Below are positions 24,661 to 37,484 of a DNA stretch of 64,000 nt, one piece after another. Under the pieces are notes generated by a model, which was not told the origin of the DNA, did not search any database, and was given only the letters and a program-made list of their open reading frames with translations. The position numbers were made by a program, and so were the translations under genes. Positions within the stretch are counted from its first letter, which is position 1; each line of letters starts with the position of its first letter. This DNA is from Ichthyophthirius multifiliis (Eukaryota; Ciliophora; Oligohymenophorea; Hymenostomatida): the NCBI RefSeq assembly GCF_000220395.1, contig NW_004086063.1, positions 1-64,000 on the forward strand, written 5' to 3'.

Positions 24661-25731
24661 TTTTTTAGATTCTCTTTATTTTATTTTAAATTATTTTCTT
24701 TTATATTATTTTTAAAATATAATAATAATACTATATAAAATTTTTTTTATTAATCATAAAAATTATAAATAAATTACTTATATAAATTAAAAATACTTAA
24801 AAAGCGAATTGTAATTTTTTAAAAACTAATTTATAAAAGATTCATATATTTTAATAAAATATTTATTTATTTAATTTTAAATATAAATTTTAGTAAAATT
24901 ATAAAAAATCAAATATTAAATATTTATAAAAATATACGAGTGTAATGTAAACATTGAAAGTTTAAAAAGCTATTTTAATTTTAAAAAATAATTAAATTTT
25001 TAATTATATAATAGATTAACAGTAATTAAAAGTAACTTTTCTTTTAATAAAAATTTAGAGAATATTTTAAATAAAAAATTATAATTTATCAAATTGCTTA
25101 TTAATAATAATAATGGATTGATAATTCAATTTTAATTAATAATTAAAGATCTTTTTATTTATAATTTGAGTTTAATTATTCTGCTTTTAATATAAGAATA
25201 ACCTATTATATATGTAGTATATTAAATATAAATTAATAAAAAAATATAATATATTAAATTATTTATAAAAATAAAATAATTAAAGAATATAATATTATAA
25301 TATTATATAAGTTTTTTATTTTTTAAATATAAAAATAGTATATTAAAAATAAAAAAATTCAAATATTTAGCAAAAAAGTATTTAATAGTATATATTTTAT
25401 ATTATATTTTATCTATTATTTTATATATGAAATATTTTATAATATAACATTTAAAATCAAATATTTTTTTTTTACTTTGCTATTATAGTATAAAAAAAAT
25501 TATATTATCTTTAATTAGTATTCTATGCTTTATTATTTTTTAAAAAATAAACAAAGAATTATATTAAATTATTGATAATAACTAAAAGATAATAAAACAA
25601 AAAAAGAAAAAAGAATAATGATTTTATTTATTTATATATTTTTTACTATCGCATTAATTTAATTATCATTTGAAAGTAATTTTTTAATAAATTTCATTTT
25701 TTTTGCATGCTAATAATCGCAATTCATAATA
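24661..25731. other. AT-rich divergent promoter region
   Basis: This 1.07-kb region separates the divergent BBS5 and TMEM131-like genes, so it should carry both promoters. Only A/T low-complexity sequence is visible; no conserved motif was recognised. Confidence 0.5.
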
Positions 25732-28700
25732 ATGCTAAAATTTAATTTATATTTTTTTGAAAAAATAGATAACTATGAATTTATTAAAAAACTTATTAAT
25801 TTAGAAGAAAATAATTTAAGTAATACAAAATTATATAGCTTATAAACCGAAATATAAAATAAAAAAAAACAATATTAAATAAGCTTATTTATCATATGAA
25901 TATATTTGGATTTTAATTTATTATGTTTTTTTAAAATTTGCTAAAAATTTTTTTTATAAAGGAATCGAAGAATAGTAAAACCTTATTAATAAATTTGATG
26001 AAAATGAAGTACAAAAATATTTTTTTTAAAAATTAATTATTTTTTAAATATTTATTAAAATTAAAAATAAAGCTTTCAATAAAAAATCATTGTGAAGAAT
26101 TTTTTTCAAAAAAAAAATATGTAAGATAATAAAGTTGTAATATTTCTCAATAAAGTTTGATTCCAATTATATTAGATGATTTAATTTAATTTAATTAGAA
26201 AAGCGATTATTGCTTTTTTGAGACATTAACAGATGAAAAATATCCTCCTTTAGATTTATAAAAATTATAAAAAGAAAAATAGAAGCAAATATTCAATTTT
26301 AATAAATTATTTAATCCTCTTTCATATATATTTTCATAAGAGATGTAGAAGAAAAAAAAAAAAAAAAATTATAAAATAATAAAAAAAAAAAGTTATACAT
26401 TTATAGAGCAATAAGGAAATTTTTAAATAATCAATTAAAGCGAATAATATACAATAACAATAGAAGATATAGTATGTGATTCTTCAATAATATAAATTGA
26501 ATAAATAAACGAAAGTATAAATCCATAGAATAAAAGGAATGTAATTTTTCATATAGTTCCTGAAGAAAAAGGTGAGCAAAAAATAACTCTGTATTTCAAA
26601 ATAAGCATTTAAGATTAAAATCTTAAAATAGTAGCTCAAAGAACAATATCTTACTTAATATTTTTAAAATCAGTTAGAAAAAAAAAAAACACATTTATTT
26701 ATATAATTTTTTTAAAAAAACAGATAAGAAATAGTTCATATGTATCTTCTTTAATAAACACAACAATAAAATGTTTATAAAATTAAATTGAATTTAGAAG
26801 TTTAAAATTATTTAATCCTTCTGAAGATGATTTAGAAATAAAAAGTATGTATTTTACTAAAAAAAGACTATATTTGACTGAAAGTATAAGTTAGTTTAAA
26901 AAAAATGAAGAAAAAGTCCATGAAATAAAATTATAAGACATAATTAATAAAAATAAATGGCGGATTACATCTCAAAATGAAAATTAAGTAATAGATTATG
27001 TCATAAATTTTAATTCTACTGGAAATTTCGTTGATTATTTAAGAATCATATTTTCAAATTCTTAACATATAATTTAAATTCCTATAAGAATTTAAGTTTA
27101 AAGGCAAGGACTTAATTTCGCTTAGCCTTTTCTCCATTTTGGAATAATACCAAATGAATATGTAAATTTTATTTTTTAAAAAAAAATATTACAATAATGA
27201 TAAAAAAATATAGGGATTTATAAAAAGAAATATACAAGTGGAAAATAATAGTAATAATTATATACAAATAAAAGACATAATAGTAATAATGAAAGATAAA
27301 AACTATAACTGCATTTAAATTTAAGCACTAATAGACAACGAAGTAGATTGTTTAAATAACGAATTTAAAAAATTAATAATAAAACCTCAAGAAAAAATAA
27401 AATAAGTTGCCTAATTAAGTATATATCCTTCATAAAATATAGAAAATCAGAAGGCTTTTATTGGAAAAATAATTATATAAACAAACCAAACAGAAAAATA
27501 TATAGAATAAGAGTTCAAATTTTATAAATATAAGCAAATTTTGAATTATAACCAAAACATAACAATGCATTATTTCCAACCAAATGAAAAAGGCATTCAA
27601 AAAAATCTAGTTATATAGAATAGTTTCACTTCCTAAATATAAATATCACGTGTTTTATAGGAAAAAAAACTTTTTAAAATTTTCGATTTCGAAGAAAGAA
27701 TTCTTGATGTAGGTGAATAAAAATAAATTTTAAGTTTCCAATATATAGGCAATGTTTCAAAAATAAAAACTTATATTGTATTTGAAATTAATAAGAATTT
27801 TTTTTTGCCTGTTTTTTTATAAGTTTTTGATTTGAAGTTGACTTTTGTACATAAAAATTAGGTTTTTAATAGTAATAACTAAATGGTTGTCAATTTCGGA
27901 AATATTAGATAATATGATTCAGGACCTAATACTGTTTAATAAGTTAAAATTGTTAATGACAATCCTTAAAATGTGGAAATTTTAGATATTTATTTACCTG
28001 TTTTTATTGAAATTAATCTCAAATAAAAAAAACTAAGTCTACTTCCTTATCAAAATTTTGTACTTATTATCAAAATTAAGAATTAATATGTCCGAAAAAG
28101 TAAAGTAGAAGATGTAATTATCATTGAAACAAACTTTGAAAAATTTAAATTTGTTATCTAATATAACGTTGTTAATGGCGAAATTATTCTTTCTTAAAAA
28201 AATATTGTTTTTACAAAAAGCTAAAACTTTAAAGGAGAAAGTAAACAAATTTTTGTTTAAAATACTTTTGATGTTGACTTATTTGTTAAAGATATAATTA
28301 TTTAAAATGATAAATTTGTTCCTATTCTTCATTCAAATATTATTAAAGCTAATTCCGAAAACTTTTATTTCGAAGTTTAATTTAATCATATTATTGAATA
28401 TGTAATTTATTTTTATTTATAATTTTTGTTATAAAGAAATATAGAAAAATAACGATTTATTTAACGATAATTTTATTGGAATAGAAGATATTATAGCTTG
28501 GAGAGAAAATTAATAAGTAAAAAAAATTAATAATTTTTATATATGCTTTTTTAAATAATATTAATTATATACTAAATATAAATTGAATAATAAAATTTTA
28601 TAATTAATAAAAAGAATTTTTAAAAAGAAAAGGATATTTAAACTTCTCTTTAACTAATTTTAGATTTATTAGAGTTTAATATTAATATTTAAGCAAAAAT

Positions 28701-31700
28701 AGAACCAACATAATTAATTATGAGCTAAGAAATATAATTTAAAAATTTTGAAATAAATGGATATTATTTTTAGTAAATAATACTCCAAAATAACTTAGAT
28801 TATCCAGTTTAATTTTAACTGTACCTTGCACCATTTGATATAGATTAAATAGAAAAATATAAAAATTAGTAATTTAACAAAAATTGCAGTAATTTTAAAT
28901 TATATAATATAAAAAATAGGAATTAAGATAATAAATAAATAGAGTTAGCTATATGCATGCCTTAGCAATCCTAAAATAATATTATAACATAAATATTTAA
29001 CAAGATAAGTGCTTTATTTATAGATAAATAAAATCAATAAACATATGAAATATAAGATTATAATTCGTTAAATAGAATAATATAAGTAAAAAAATAAATA
29101 ATTAAAAATAAAATATAAAAAAGCTTTCACATTTTGATTAAAAAGATGATTATTAATTGACTTTAATACAGAAATTTTTATAATAAATAGAAAAAATTTT
29201 TGACGATAAACAGGTATATATATGTATTGTTAACACAATATAGTAAAAAACATATGAATTGTTCATACAGAATTAAATAATAAAAAAATTAGTTGAATTT
29301 TATAAAAACCCAACAGAGAATCTATTGCAAATAGAAGAAGAAATAAGCAAAATTTCATAAATGAAACGAGAAATAATTCAAATTACGAAGATGACAAAAT
29401 CATTTTCTAGCAGATTTGTTCAGTAATCTTAAACCAAAAGAACTTTTTTAGAAAAGATATAAATTTTTATTTAATCTTTTCTTTTTTTTCCTAAAGAAGA
29501 TATTGCTATAAATAAGGATTTTGCAAACAATTTACCTCCCTATTAATAAGAAAACTAAGAAGACTAAGAACAATAACTCTTTTTGAATTATTACTATACT
29601 AATAAAAGTACCATTATATAGCCTAACCAAACTGAAAGCTCTCATATTATCTATTATATTCCCAAATTTGGAAATGCTTCAGGAAATATTATAATTAAAA
29701 ATAATGCGAGTGGAATTTAAATTGTACCAATTTAAGGAAATGCAGGAGTTGGTAGAATAAAACTTATTGATGTCGATTTTCATATTCCTTTTCTTTAATT
29801 AGAAGACGATAAGGATTACTTAGTAGAGAAAGAATTATATTCCAAAATAATCCAAAAATATATCTAATAAGATGTTTTCATACTAAGTTATACATAAAAA
29901 GAACTCGAATAATTACAAAAAATAAACTTAAATATAGGTTGCAAAAAGTTCAAAATATAAAATATAGGAGACTACCCTATAAATATACAAGGAATCTATA
30001 TCGAAAGTTAAAAGTGTGAAGGATATGGATTTTCTATTTACTCTTAATAGTGTGAATATAGCTTTATTTTGTAACCTTAAAAAAATAAAAGTATAGACAT
30101 TTGCTATTAGACAAATTATCCATATACAACACTTGAAAAGAATTTATATTTTTATACTTAAAGTTATTCTTTTAAATTTAAAATTAAAGCATAATTTCTA
30201 CATTTAGATGAAATCAAATAAGATTAATATTTACAATAAAATAAATAATAATATAATTACCTAGTTTTAATAATTTTTGGATTGTCCATAGGAATACTTA
30301 TATATATTATTTTTGCTTTCGTTTTTTATGAAATTTTTTTATAAGTTTTTAAAAAAGATAAGGCTTTTTTAAAAAGAATATTCTCTTTTTCAAAAAATGG
30401 CAATTATTTTTCAAATAAAAATAAATTAGAAAATGAAACCTTTATTTTAAATAATTTTATTTAAAATAATTAATTGTCTTAAAAAACACTTTCCTGTAAA
30501 TAATTATTGAATTAAATATATGAAGAAAATAAAAAATAAGTGCTTATGTAATAAATATAAATAACTCTTAATTAATAATAGCTAAAGTAGTAATAATATG
30601 AATAAGAATAACTTCTAAAACAAAGTGAGAATAATAAAAAATCTCAAGAAATAGAACTTAAGTTGTAAGAAAAAGAAGAATTTATTGAAAGAAAAAAGAA
30701 AAAATAAAAAGAATAACAAAATTAAAATAATGAAAATATTTCTGAAAGTAAAAATAAATAAATTTCAATTAAGAATTATGATGATTAAGAAGCTAAAAAT
30801 ATAAAAATTCTCCGAAAAACTTAAAATTATTAAACTTATTAATAATAAAGTAAATGCAGCATCCAAAATTTAGTAAAAGTAACTGAAAATAAAGATTTGA
30901 ACTCTGAAAATAATTAATATGACTAAAAAAAAACTAATAATAAAGTATAACAAACTAAAGTCCTTGAGTAAACTTAAGATAGTAATATTTAAAATATTGA
31001 AACTAACATCAATACTAGTATCCCCAATAATAATAATGGCAATAGTATTAATATTAATAATACAAATAAGAATAATAACACTACAATTACTAATAGCAAA
31101 CAAAATAACTAAAATAACACATAAACTAATAACAATAATAATTTAATAAATATAGAAAGTATTAATTAAATTAGAAAATAAGAAGAAAATTATATTATGG
31201 ATAATTTTCAATATTAAACAATATAATATTAACCGATAATTTAAAAGAAAGAGTTTTTAGTACATGATCACAGTATGAGTAGTGAAAATGAGGAAATATT
31301 AATCACATCAAACAAAAAAAAGTAAAAGAAGAAGAATTGGAAAAAAATAAAGAGATTAAAAATTAACCAGATGAAGAATAAGGAGAAGAAGAACATGAAA
31401 ATGATAATTTATAAAAGAAAAAAATAACTACAAATGATAGTAGTGAAGGAAACTTTTCAAGTGGTGATTCACTATCAGGAGAAGAAATAAAGAATTATAC
31501 GTAATAATTTAGTAAATTTAAAGGCTTTGCATTTGGAGATTACTAAAACATAACTCAAAATAATATAAAATAATTTCAAACAATAACACAAAATATAATA
31601 TATAATCGTTAAAATACAAACTAAACAGAAAGCAGTGATGAAGATAATTTAAAAAATAAATACTATAATGTTTTTAATTAGAATTTTTCACTTTATCCCT

Positions 31701-32272
31701 TAAACTCTGGTCTAGATTGCTATCCAAATTAATTTTATGAAGAATAATAATAATAATAAAGCAAATAATAAATAATTTTTACAGAAAATATATTAATAAA
31801 CTAAAAAAATGCAAATATAAATAATTAAATAAATCATAATTCAGACTCAGATTTTTATTCCGATGAAGGAAGTAATTCACAAAATGATGAATTTTATTCT
31901 GAAAGGTAAAATAAAGGTTTCTTAAGGCCAAATTTATTATTTTAATCTTATCAAAATACCCTTTAAAATCAGAAAATGTCTCCTTAATAATAATACTATT
32001 TTGGAAATTAAGTATTCTTTAACAAAAGTAATAAAACGCAAGAAAAAAGTTTGAATATTCCATTGAATAACTAACATATTTTGAAAAACTAAATACCGAA
32101 ATCATTTACACCTAATACTACTTAAACTAATATTGGAATACATTTAATTGGCCCTCCTCCAGGTATAAAAATCGATAATATAAAAAGTAAAATTCTTGAT
32201 TCTGATTAACCGATTGATTCTTTATGCGGATAATTACCTCCTGGAATTTCTTAGAAAATTAATAATAAATGA
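25732..32272 (+). CDS. TMEM131-like giant single-pass membrane protein
   Basis: Eight exons (introns 25820-25883, 26009-26072, 26673-26723, 27162-27213, 28402-28444, 28517-28632, 29086-29123) give about 2,037 residues. A hydrophobic segment (YIWILIYYVFLKF) lies near the N-terminus. A long lumenal region of repeated beta-sandwich (PapD-like) units follows, with phrases such as QGLNFAQPFLHFGIIPNEY, VVNFGNIRQYDSGPNTVQQV and SGNIIIKNNASGIQIVPIQG. A transmembrane helix (LVLIIFGLSIGILIYIIFAF) and a ~600-residue polar Asn/Gln/Ser-rich tail end with HLIGPPPGIKIDN. This is the TMEM131 layout; in animals TMEM131 helps procollagen export through its TRAPP-binding tail. A role in secretion here is inference. 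The frame slips in the A8 run at 31314-31321 (one missing A), after which it runs cleanly to TGA 32270. The start is the first in-frame ATG and is only moderately certain. Confidence 0.8.
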
Positions 32273-33748
32273 ATAAAAATTATTAATATAGATTTAAAAT
32301 AATCATAACAGTATTTTAAAATAATTTATATATATTCATTTTTAAATAAATTAAAGTTAATATAAAAATATTACTTATTTAAATTTTATAAAATATTTAA
32401 TTTTTTATTAAATTTTTTATGTTTCATACTAAATTTGGCATATAAGATTTATAAAAAATAAAAAACTGTACTGTATAATCTTAGGGTTAAAATGAATAAA
32501 ATTCAATAGAATATCAAATTAAATAAAAGTGTGCTAAAACATCCAAGTTTAAAATAAGCAATAAGCTTATAAAATTAAAACAATTAATAATAACATTAAA
32601 TATAAAATTTAAAAATAAATATTTTTAAGCAGATAATTCAAGCCTAAAAAAAATAACTCTAACTTAAAAAAATTTAAATCATAAACTATAAAATAAATAA
32701 ATATTCTTTTTTTGTTTTTAAGTAAATTAAAAAAGACATCTAAAGAAGATCTTTAATTATGCTTTACTTTTAATAAGACAAATTAAAAAAAATAAGATAA
32801 AAAATACAAAACTAATATAATTTTGTATTTTTTTATATTTATTCATTATAAGATTAAATTAATTAATTTATAAAGTAAAAATTTATAAAAAAAAAATACA
32901 TGAAAACACAAAAATTATAAAAAATGCAATTAATAAAAAATTAAAACATAAATAAATATTTCTAATCAAAATTAAAATATTAATTTATTCTTAAACATGT
33001 AAAAAATGATATTAAATTTATCTAATAATATAGATATTTCAAATTTAATCAAACTTAACTTTTATAAAAATTAAATATTTAGATAAAGATAAAGGAAAAA
33101 TTAAACTTATATATGCTAGATCATCTATTAAAGTATTTATTTGAATCTACTATTTTATTTTTATTGTTATTCAATTTTTTGTATATTAAATTATATATAA
33201 TTAAATAATAAATAAAGAATACATAATTAATGAAGAAAAAGTATATATAATAATTATTAATAATTTTAATATAATAAATATTTTTTTAATATTTTCTAAT
33301 CATTATAAACATTTTTTTTCTTTTATTATTACTTAAAATCATATAAAAAATTAAATATATAAATTTCTAAGAAATATAAATTAATTATATTATATATTTA
33401 TTTGTTATAAAATATAAACATTTAATTTAATAATGCATATTCTTTACAATAATATGATATATTAATAATTTTAATATATAATTATTTTTCTTTTAATTAA
33501 TTTTAATTTTGTTCAAATTTATTTATAACTAGTAAAAAAAAAAACTATAATATATAATAAATTAATCAATATTTTTAATATTTAAGGTTAAAATTATATA
33601 GTGAAATGAATCAAATACATTTATATTTATATAAATATATACAAGATGATTAATTAATCAATCTTATTTTAATAAAAATATAGTAGATAAATTTATTTAA
33701 AAAAAAAAATTTAAATAAAATCTCCTTTACTAATTTTTTTCAGAAATA
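32273..33748. other. AT-rich convergent spacer, 1.5 kb
   Basis: This lies tail-to-tail between the TMEM131-like and lipase genes. No protein-like frame, repeat array or GC island was seen. Confidence 0.55.
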
Positions 33749-34619
33749 TCATTTACATCCTGTATGCATTCCAAAATAATTAACATGATCTTTAATTGTA
33801 TATTTATAAAACCATATACTATTTGAACAGGTTTTATCTTCAGTTATAATACAAATTTTTAAGTTATCATCTTTTAAATCCAAGCCTCTGTTCCTACATG
33901 TCTATACATACCTGCAATAGAAGAAGGAACATGAGGTACAATATCATTCTTATTTACAGTTCTATAGCTATTTTTTACAAGGTTATCGAAATTTTATTAA
34001 AAATATCGTTTCCAACTCTAGGTGATCCATAAGTATAATGATAAATCATACCTCTATTATTAACTAAATTTAAAAATGCCAATTCGAATGCAAATAAAGT
34101 AGCTAACGCTCCTCCGTAAGAATGTCCAATAATATAAACATTAGCTGTAGGATATTTTTAAGTGAGATTTGTTATACATTCAATAGATTAATTTAAGACA
34201 CTCTATAATCCAACATAAAAGCCTTTATGGACTTTACAACCTGTACAGTGTTTATAACATTTGCGATTTATTCTTATATTATTAATCCAATTTTAAACAT
34301 TTTTAGTTCCTCGAAAAGCCATAATTATCTTATTTTATTGTTAATTATATCCACAATAACATTATGTATTTTATTCTTAACTAAAAATTACTTAAACCTC
34401 TTTCATACCAGGTTTTTCAGAGCAAAATAAGCAAGTCCAATTTTCTATCTCAGCTTATGGACAATAGCTTATTTTAGAATAATATGATACTTCTTTTAAG
34501 TATTATAAAGTTATTTATTATGTAGTTAATTATCTTTTATTTAAAGGGTTTAACTTCTTTAGTAAATGAACTATTAGAATTAGCAGAAAAGTAGCTGCTA
34601 GTATGTATTTGTAATTCAT
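33749..34619 (-). CDS. Secreted class-3 (alpha/beta hydrolase) lipase, two frame slips
   Basis: About 290 residues. MNYKYILAATFLLILIVHLL is a signal peptide or signal anchor, followed by a Cys-containing mature region (TCLFCSEKPG, CYCGYN, CYKHCTGCKVHKGF) typical of ciliate secreted lipases. IIMAFRGTKNVQNW is the oxyanion block, NVYIIGHSYGGALATLFAFE carries the nucleophile Ser at about residue 167, YTYGSPRVGN follows, and DIVPHVPSSIAGMYRHVGTE and IKDHVNYFGMH supply the Asp/His region. Class-3 lipases hydrolyse triacylglycerol or phospholipid esters outside the cell. The coding frame slips twice, after SPRVGNDIFNK (short A run) and after VGTEAW (GG); one missing base at each restores a continuous protein to TGA. 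Assembly errors are the simplest cause; a young pseudogene is possible. Confidence 0.88.
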
Positions 34620-37484
34620 TTGATTATCTTAATTATTTATTTTAGATAAAATATTATAATAAATGTAGATATTAAAAATTATAATATTTAATTTATATAT
34701 TTTTTATAAATAATAATAAATTTTAAAAATCTAATAATAAATTATATTATTTTTATTTTTTAATATTAAATTATAAATAATTTTAGACACACGTATTTTA
34801 GAAAATTTCATGTAAAACAATTACTTCCAAAATTTATCATTTATAAATAATTTTATATTTATAATTATCAATAAAATAAACAAAAATAATTTCAAAATAA
34901 TTATATTTTAATTATATTAAAAAAATTATAACCAGAAATTTTTACTATAAATTTCTATTTATTAATTTAATTTTAATTATTTTTAATATATATAAAATAA
35001 AATAAAATATAATATTAATCTTCTTTATATGTTTAATAATTAAATCATATTTATTAATTATGTCCATTACATATAAATTCTTTCTTATTCAAAGTCATAA
35101 CCTTTAACTTTTTATAGTAATTTTATTAATTTTTTATAATTTATTCAAATTTTAATTAAAAAATATGTTTTCTTAAAAGTGTAACTATTAAAAAAAAATG
35201 ATGTCTTATTACAAAGAAAAATTTATTTTTTTATAAATATTTTATTTGCATAAAATATATTAAATTATTATATTTTGTAACTTATTTATAATATTATTAA
35301 TTAATTTTACATTCTTAATTAAAATTATTATTAATCTATATATCAACTTTTTCATTCATTATTATACATATTATTTGCCTATTACATTCGTATATATTAT
35401 TTATTCCTATTATTTTTTCTGTAATTTATTTTAAATAATAAACAAAAAATTAGGTGAGAAAAAATTTATAATTTTTTTCTTTTTGTTGATTGAGTTTTCA
35501 AAAAAATTATAAAAAACATAATTTGATAAAGTAATAATTTAATGTAAAATACTTTAAAAATTTATTAATTTTTATTTTTAATAATCCTTAAATTTAAATA
35601 GAAAATTCCCAGCCAATATTTTGATTTCTAGACTTTAAGGTAGTTTTATTATATTTTTCACTATTTCTGTTTTTTAATTATAGTTGTGATTATAATATTT
35701 TATTTTATTTTTAATTTTTTGGTTTATTGACATTTATTTAATTTTTTTGATTTATATATAATCCTTTTATAAAATATAATCAGATATTAGCAAATTAGAT
35801 CTTTCATATTTTATCTATTTTCAAGAAATTCAGTAATTTTGATTAGAAAAGCAATAAAAATTTTAATTTTTTTATAGTTTCTAATCATTTAAACTTTTAA
35901 AATTCATATATAATTTTTTTTAAAAAAAATCAGGTTTATTTTATTAAACTTAACTTTTTTTGAATTAAGGGAGTATTTCTTGATTGAAATATTTTAAAAA
36001 CTAGTAATTAATATAAAAAACATTAAATAAGAATAAAATTAAAAAAATAAACAATAAAAATAAGAATAAAAATAATTAATATTAACAAAATTAAACAATA
36101 AAAATATTAATTTATATAAAATATATTTATTAAAATTATATATTTTGGTTTAAATATCGAAATTTTTTATAATTTTTATATTGAGAAAGGATTAACTTAT
36201 AATTAAACCTTCAAGTCACTGGATAACTGGATAATATTTTTTTTGTTTATTAACTTCTAATGTTAATTGAGATTAAGTAAATCCATTATTAGATCGTAAC
36301 TATTATAAAGATATTTAAATGAATAATGTATATAAACTAAAATATATTATAAAAAAATATAAAATATATATTTTATATTAATATAAATTAATATTAAAAT
36401 AAATTAAATATAAAATTAATCTATACATAAAATTAATAATAATAAATTTGTATTTTAAATTTTTATATGTCGCAATATTATATATTTTTAATATTTTAAT
36501 AATTAGATTTGTAATTTGATTATAATATACTCTTAAAATATAAAATAAAAGATAAATATAATACTATATTTATGTTATTATTTTATGTTTTATAATTTTA
36601 AATAGAAAAAAATTATATAAAATAAAATCATAAATTTTATTATTTATTGTAATTTAATATTGAAAAATCAAATATTTATATCATCTATTAAATTAAAATA
36701 TAATAATTATTTATCATAATAAATTTTCTTTGTTTTATATTTGAATATAGATCCGATCATATATATGTATATATAAAATATCTTTTTTTTATATATAAAA
36801 TAAGCTTTATAAAAATTAAAAATATATATATGATTTTTGTTTCTATTTTATACTTTAATTTTATTTATTTATTAAAAAAAGTATGTATTATTTTTTTTAA
36901 TTAATTTTTATTATTATTATATTATTTTTATATATTTTTTTTATTTTTTCTTTTTATTTATATATTTCTTTTTTTTTGTTCTTTTGTTTTTATATATTAT
37001 TTAATATATAATATTTTACCCAAATTAATTTTAATATTAAATTAATTTTTTTAATTTTTTTTTTTGTATAAAAATTTATAAATTATATAACATTTATTTT
37101 TATAATAATATATTATATTTAAAATTTTATATTTATAAAATATATTTATTATTTTTAATTTATATACAAATGTAATTAATATAAAATATTCAATTCATAA
37201 AATTTGTTTAGATTGCATATAATATCTTATCTATTTATTTTAATTATATATCTATTTTCTATTATTTTTATTTTATATTAATTTTTTATTTATTATTATT
37301 ATATTAATTAGATATGAAATAATTTCTTTTAATATTATATAAACCTTACATATAATAATGATATATATTATTATTTACAAAAAATTTAATATAAGGAATA
37401 TAAAAATTAATTAAAGAAAATAATTAAATATTTATTTCTAATATATTTTTAATTATATTTATTTTATAATATATATTTTATATT
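34620..37484. other. 2.9-kb gene-free, extremely AT-rich stretch
   Basis: This is the longest stretch without a supported gene in the window. G and C are nearly absent except for a patch around 36180-36310. A minus-strand frame from ATG 36286 (MDLLNLNQHQKLINKKNIIQ) is open for about 120 codons but becomes Ile/Leu/Phe low-complexity and is not convincing. No telomere repeat, RNA gene or tandem array was seen. It could contain replication or matrix-attachment functions, but nothing in the sequence proves it. Confidence 0.5.

Noticed and set aside
36000-36286. Minus-strand ORF from ATG 36286
   Set aside because: After about 40 codons it becomes Ile/Phe/Leu low-complexity with no domain; expected by chance in TGA-poor DNA.
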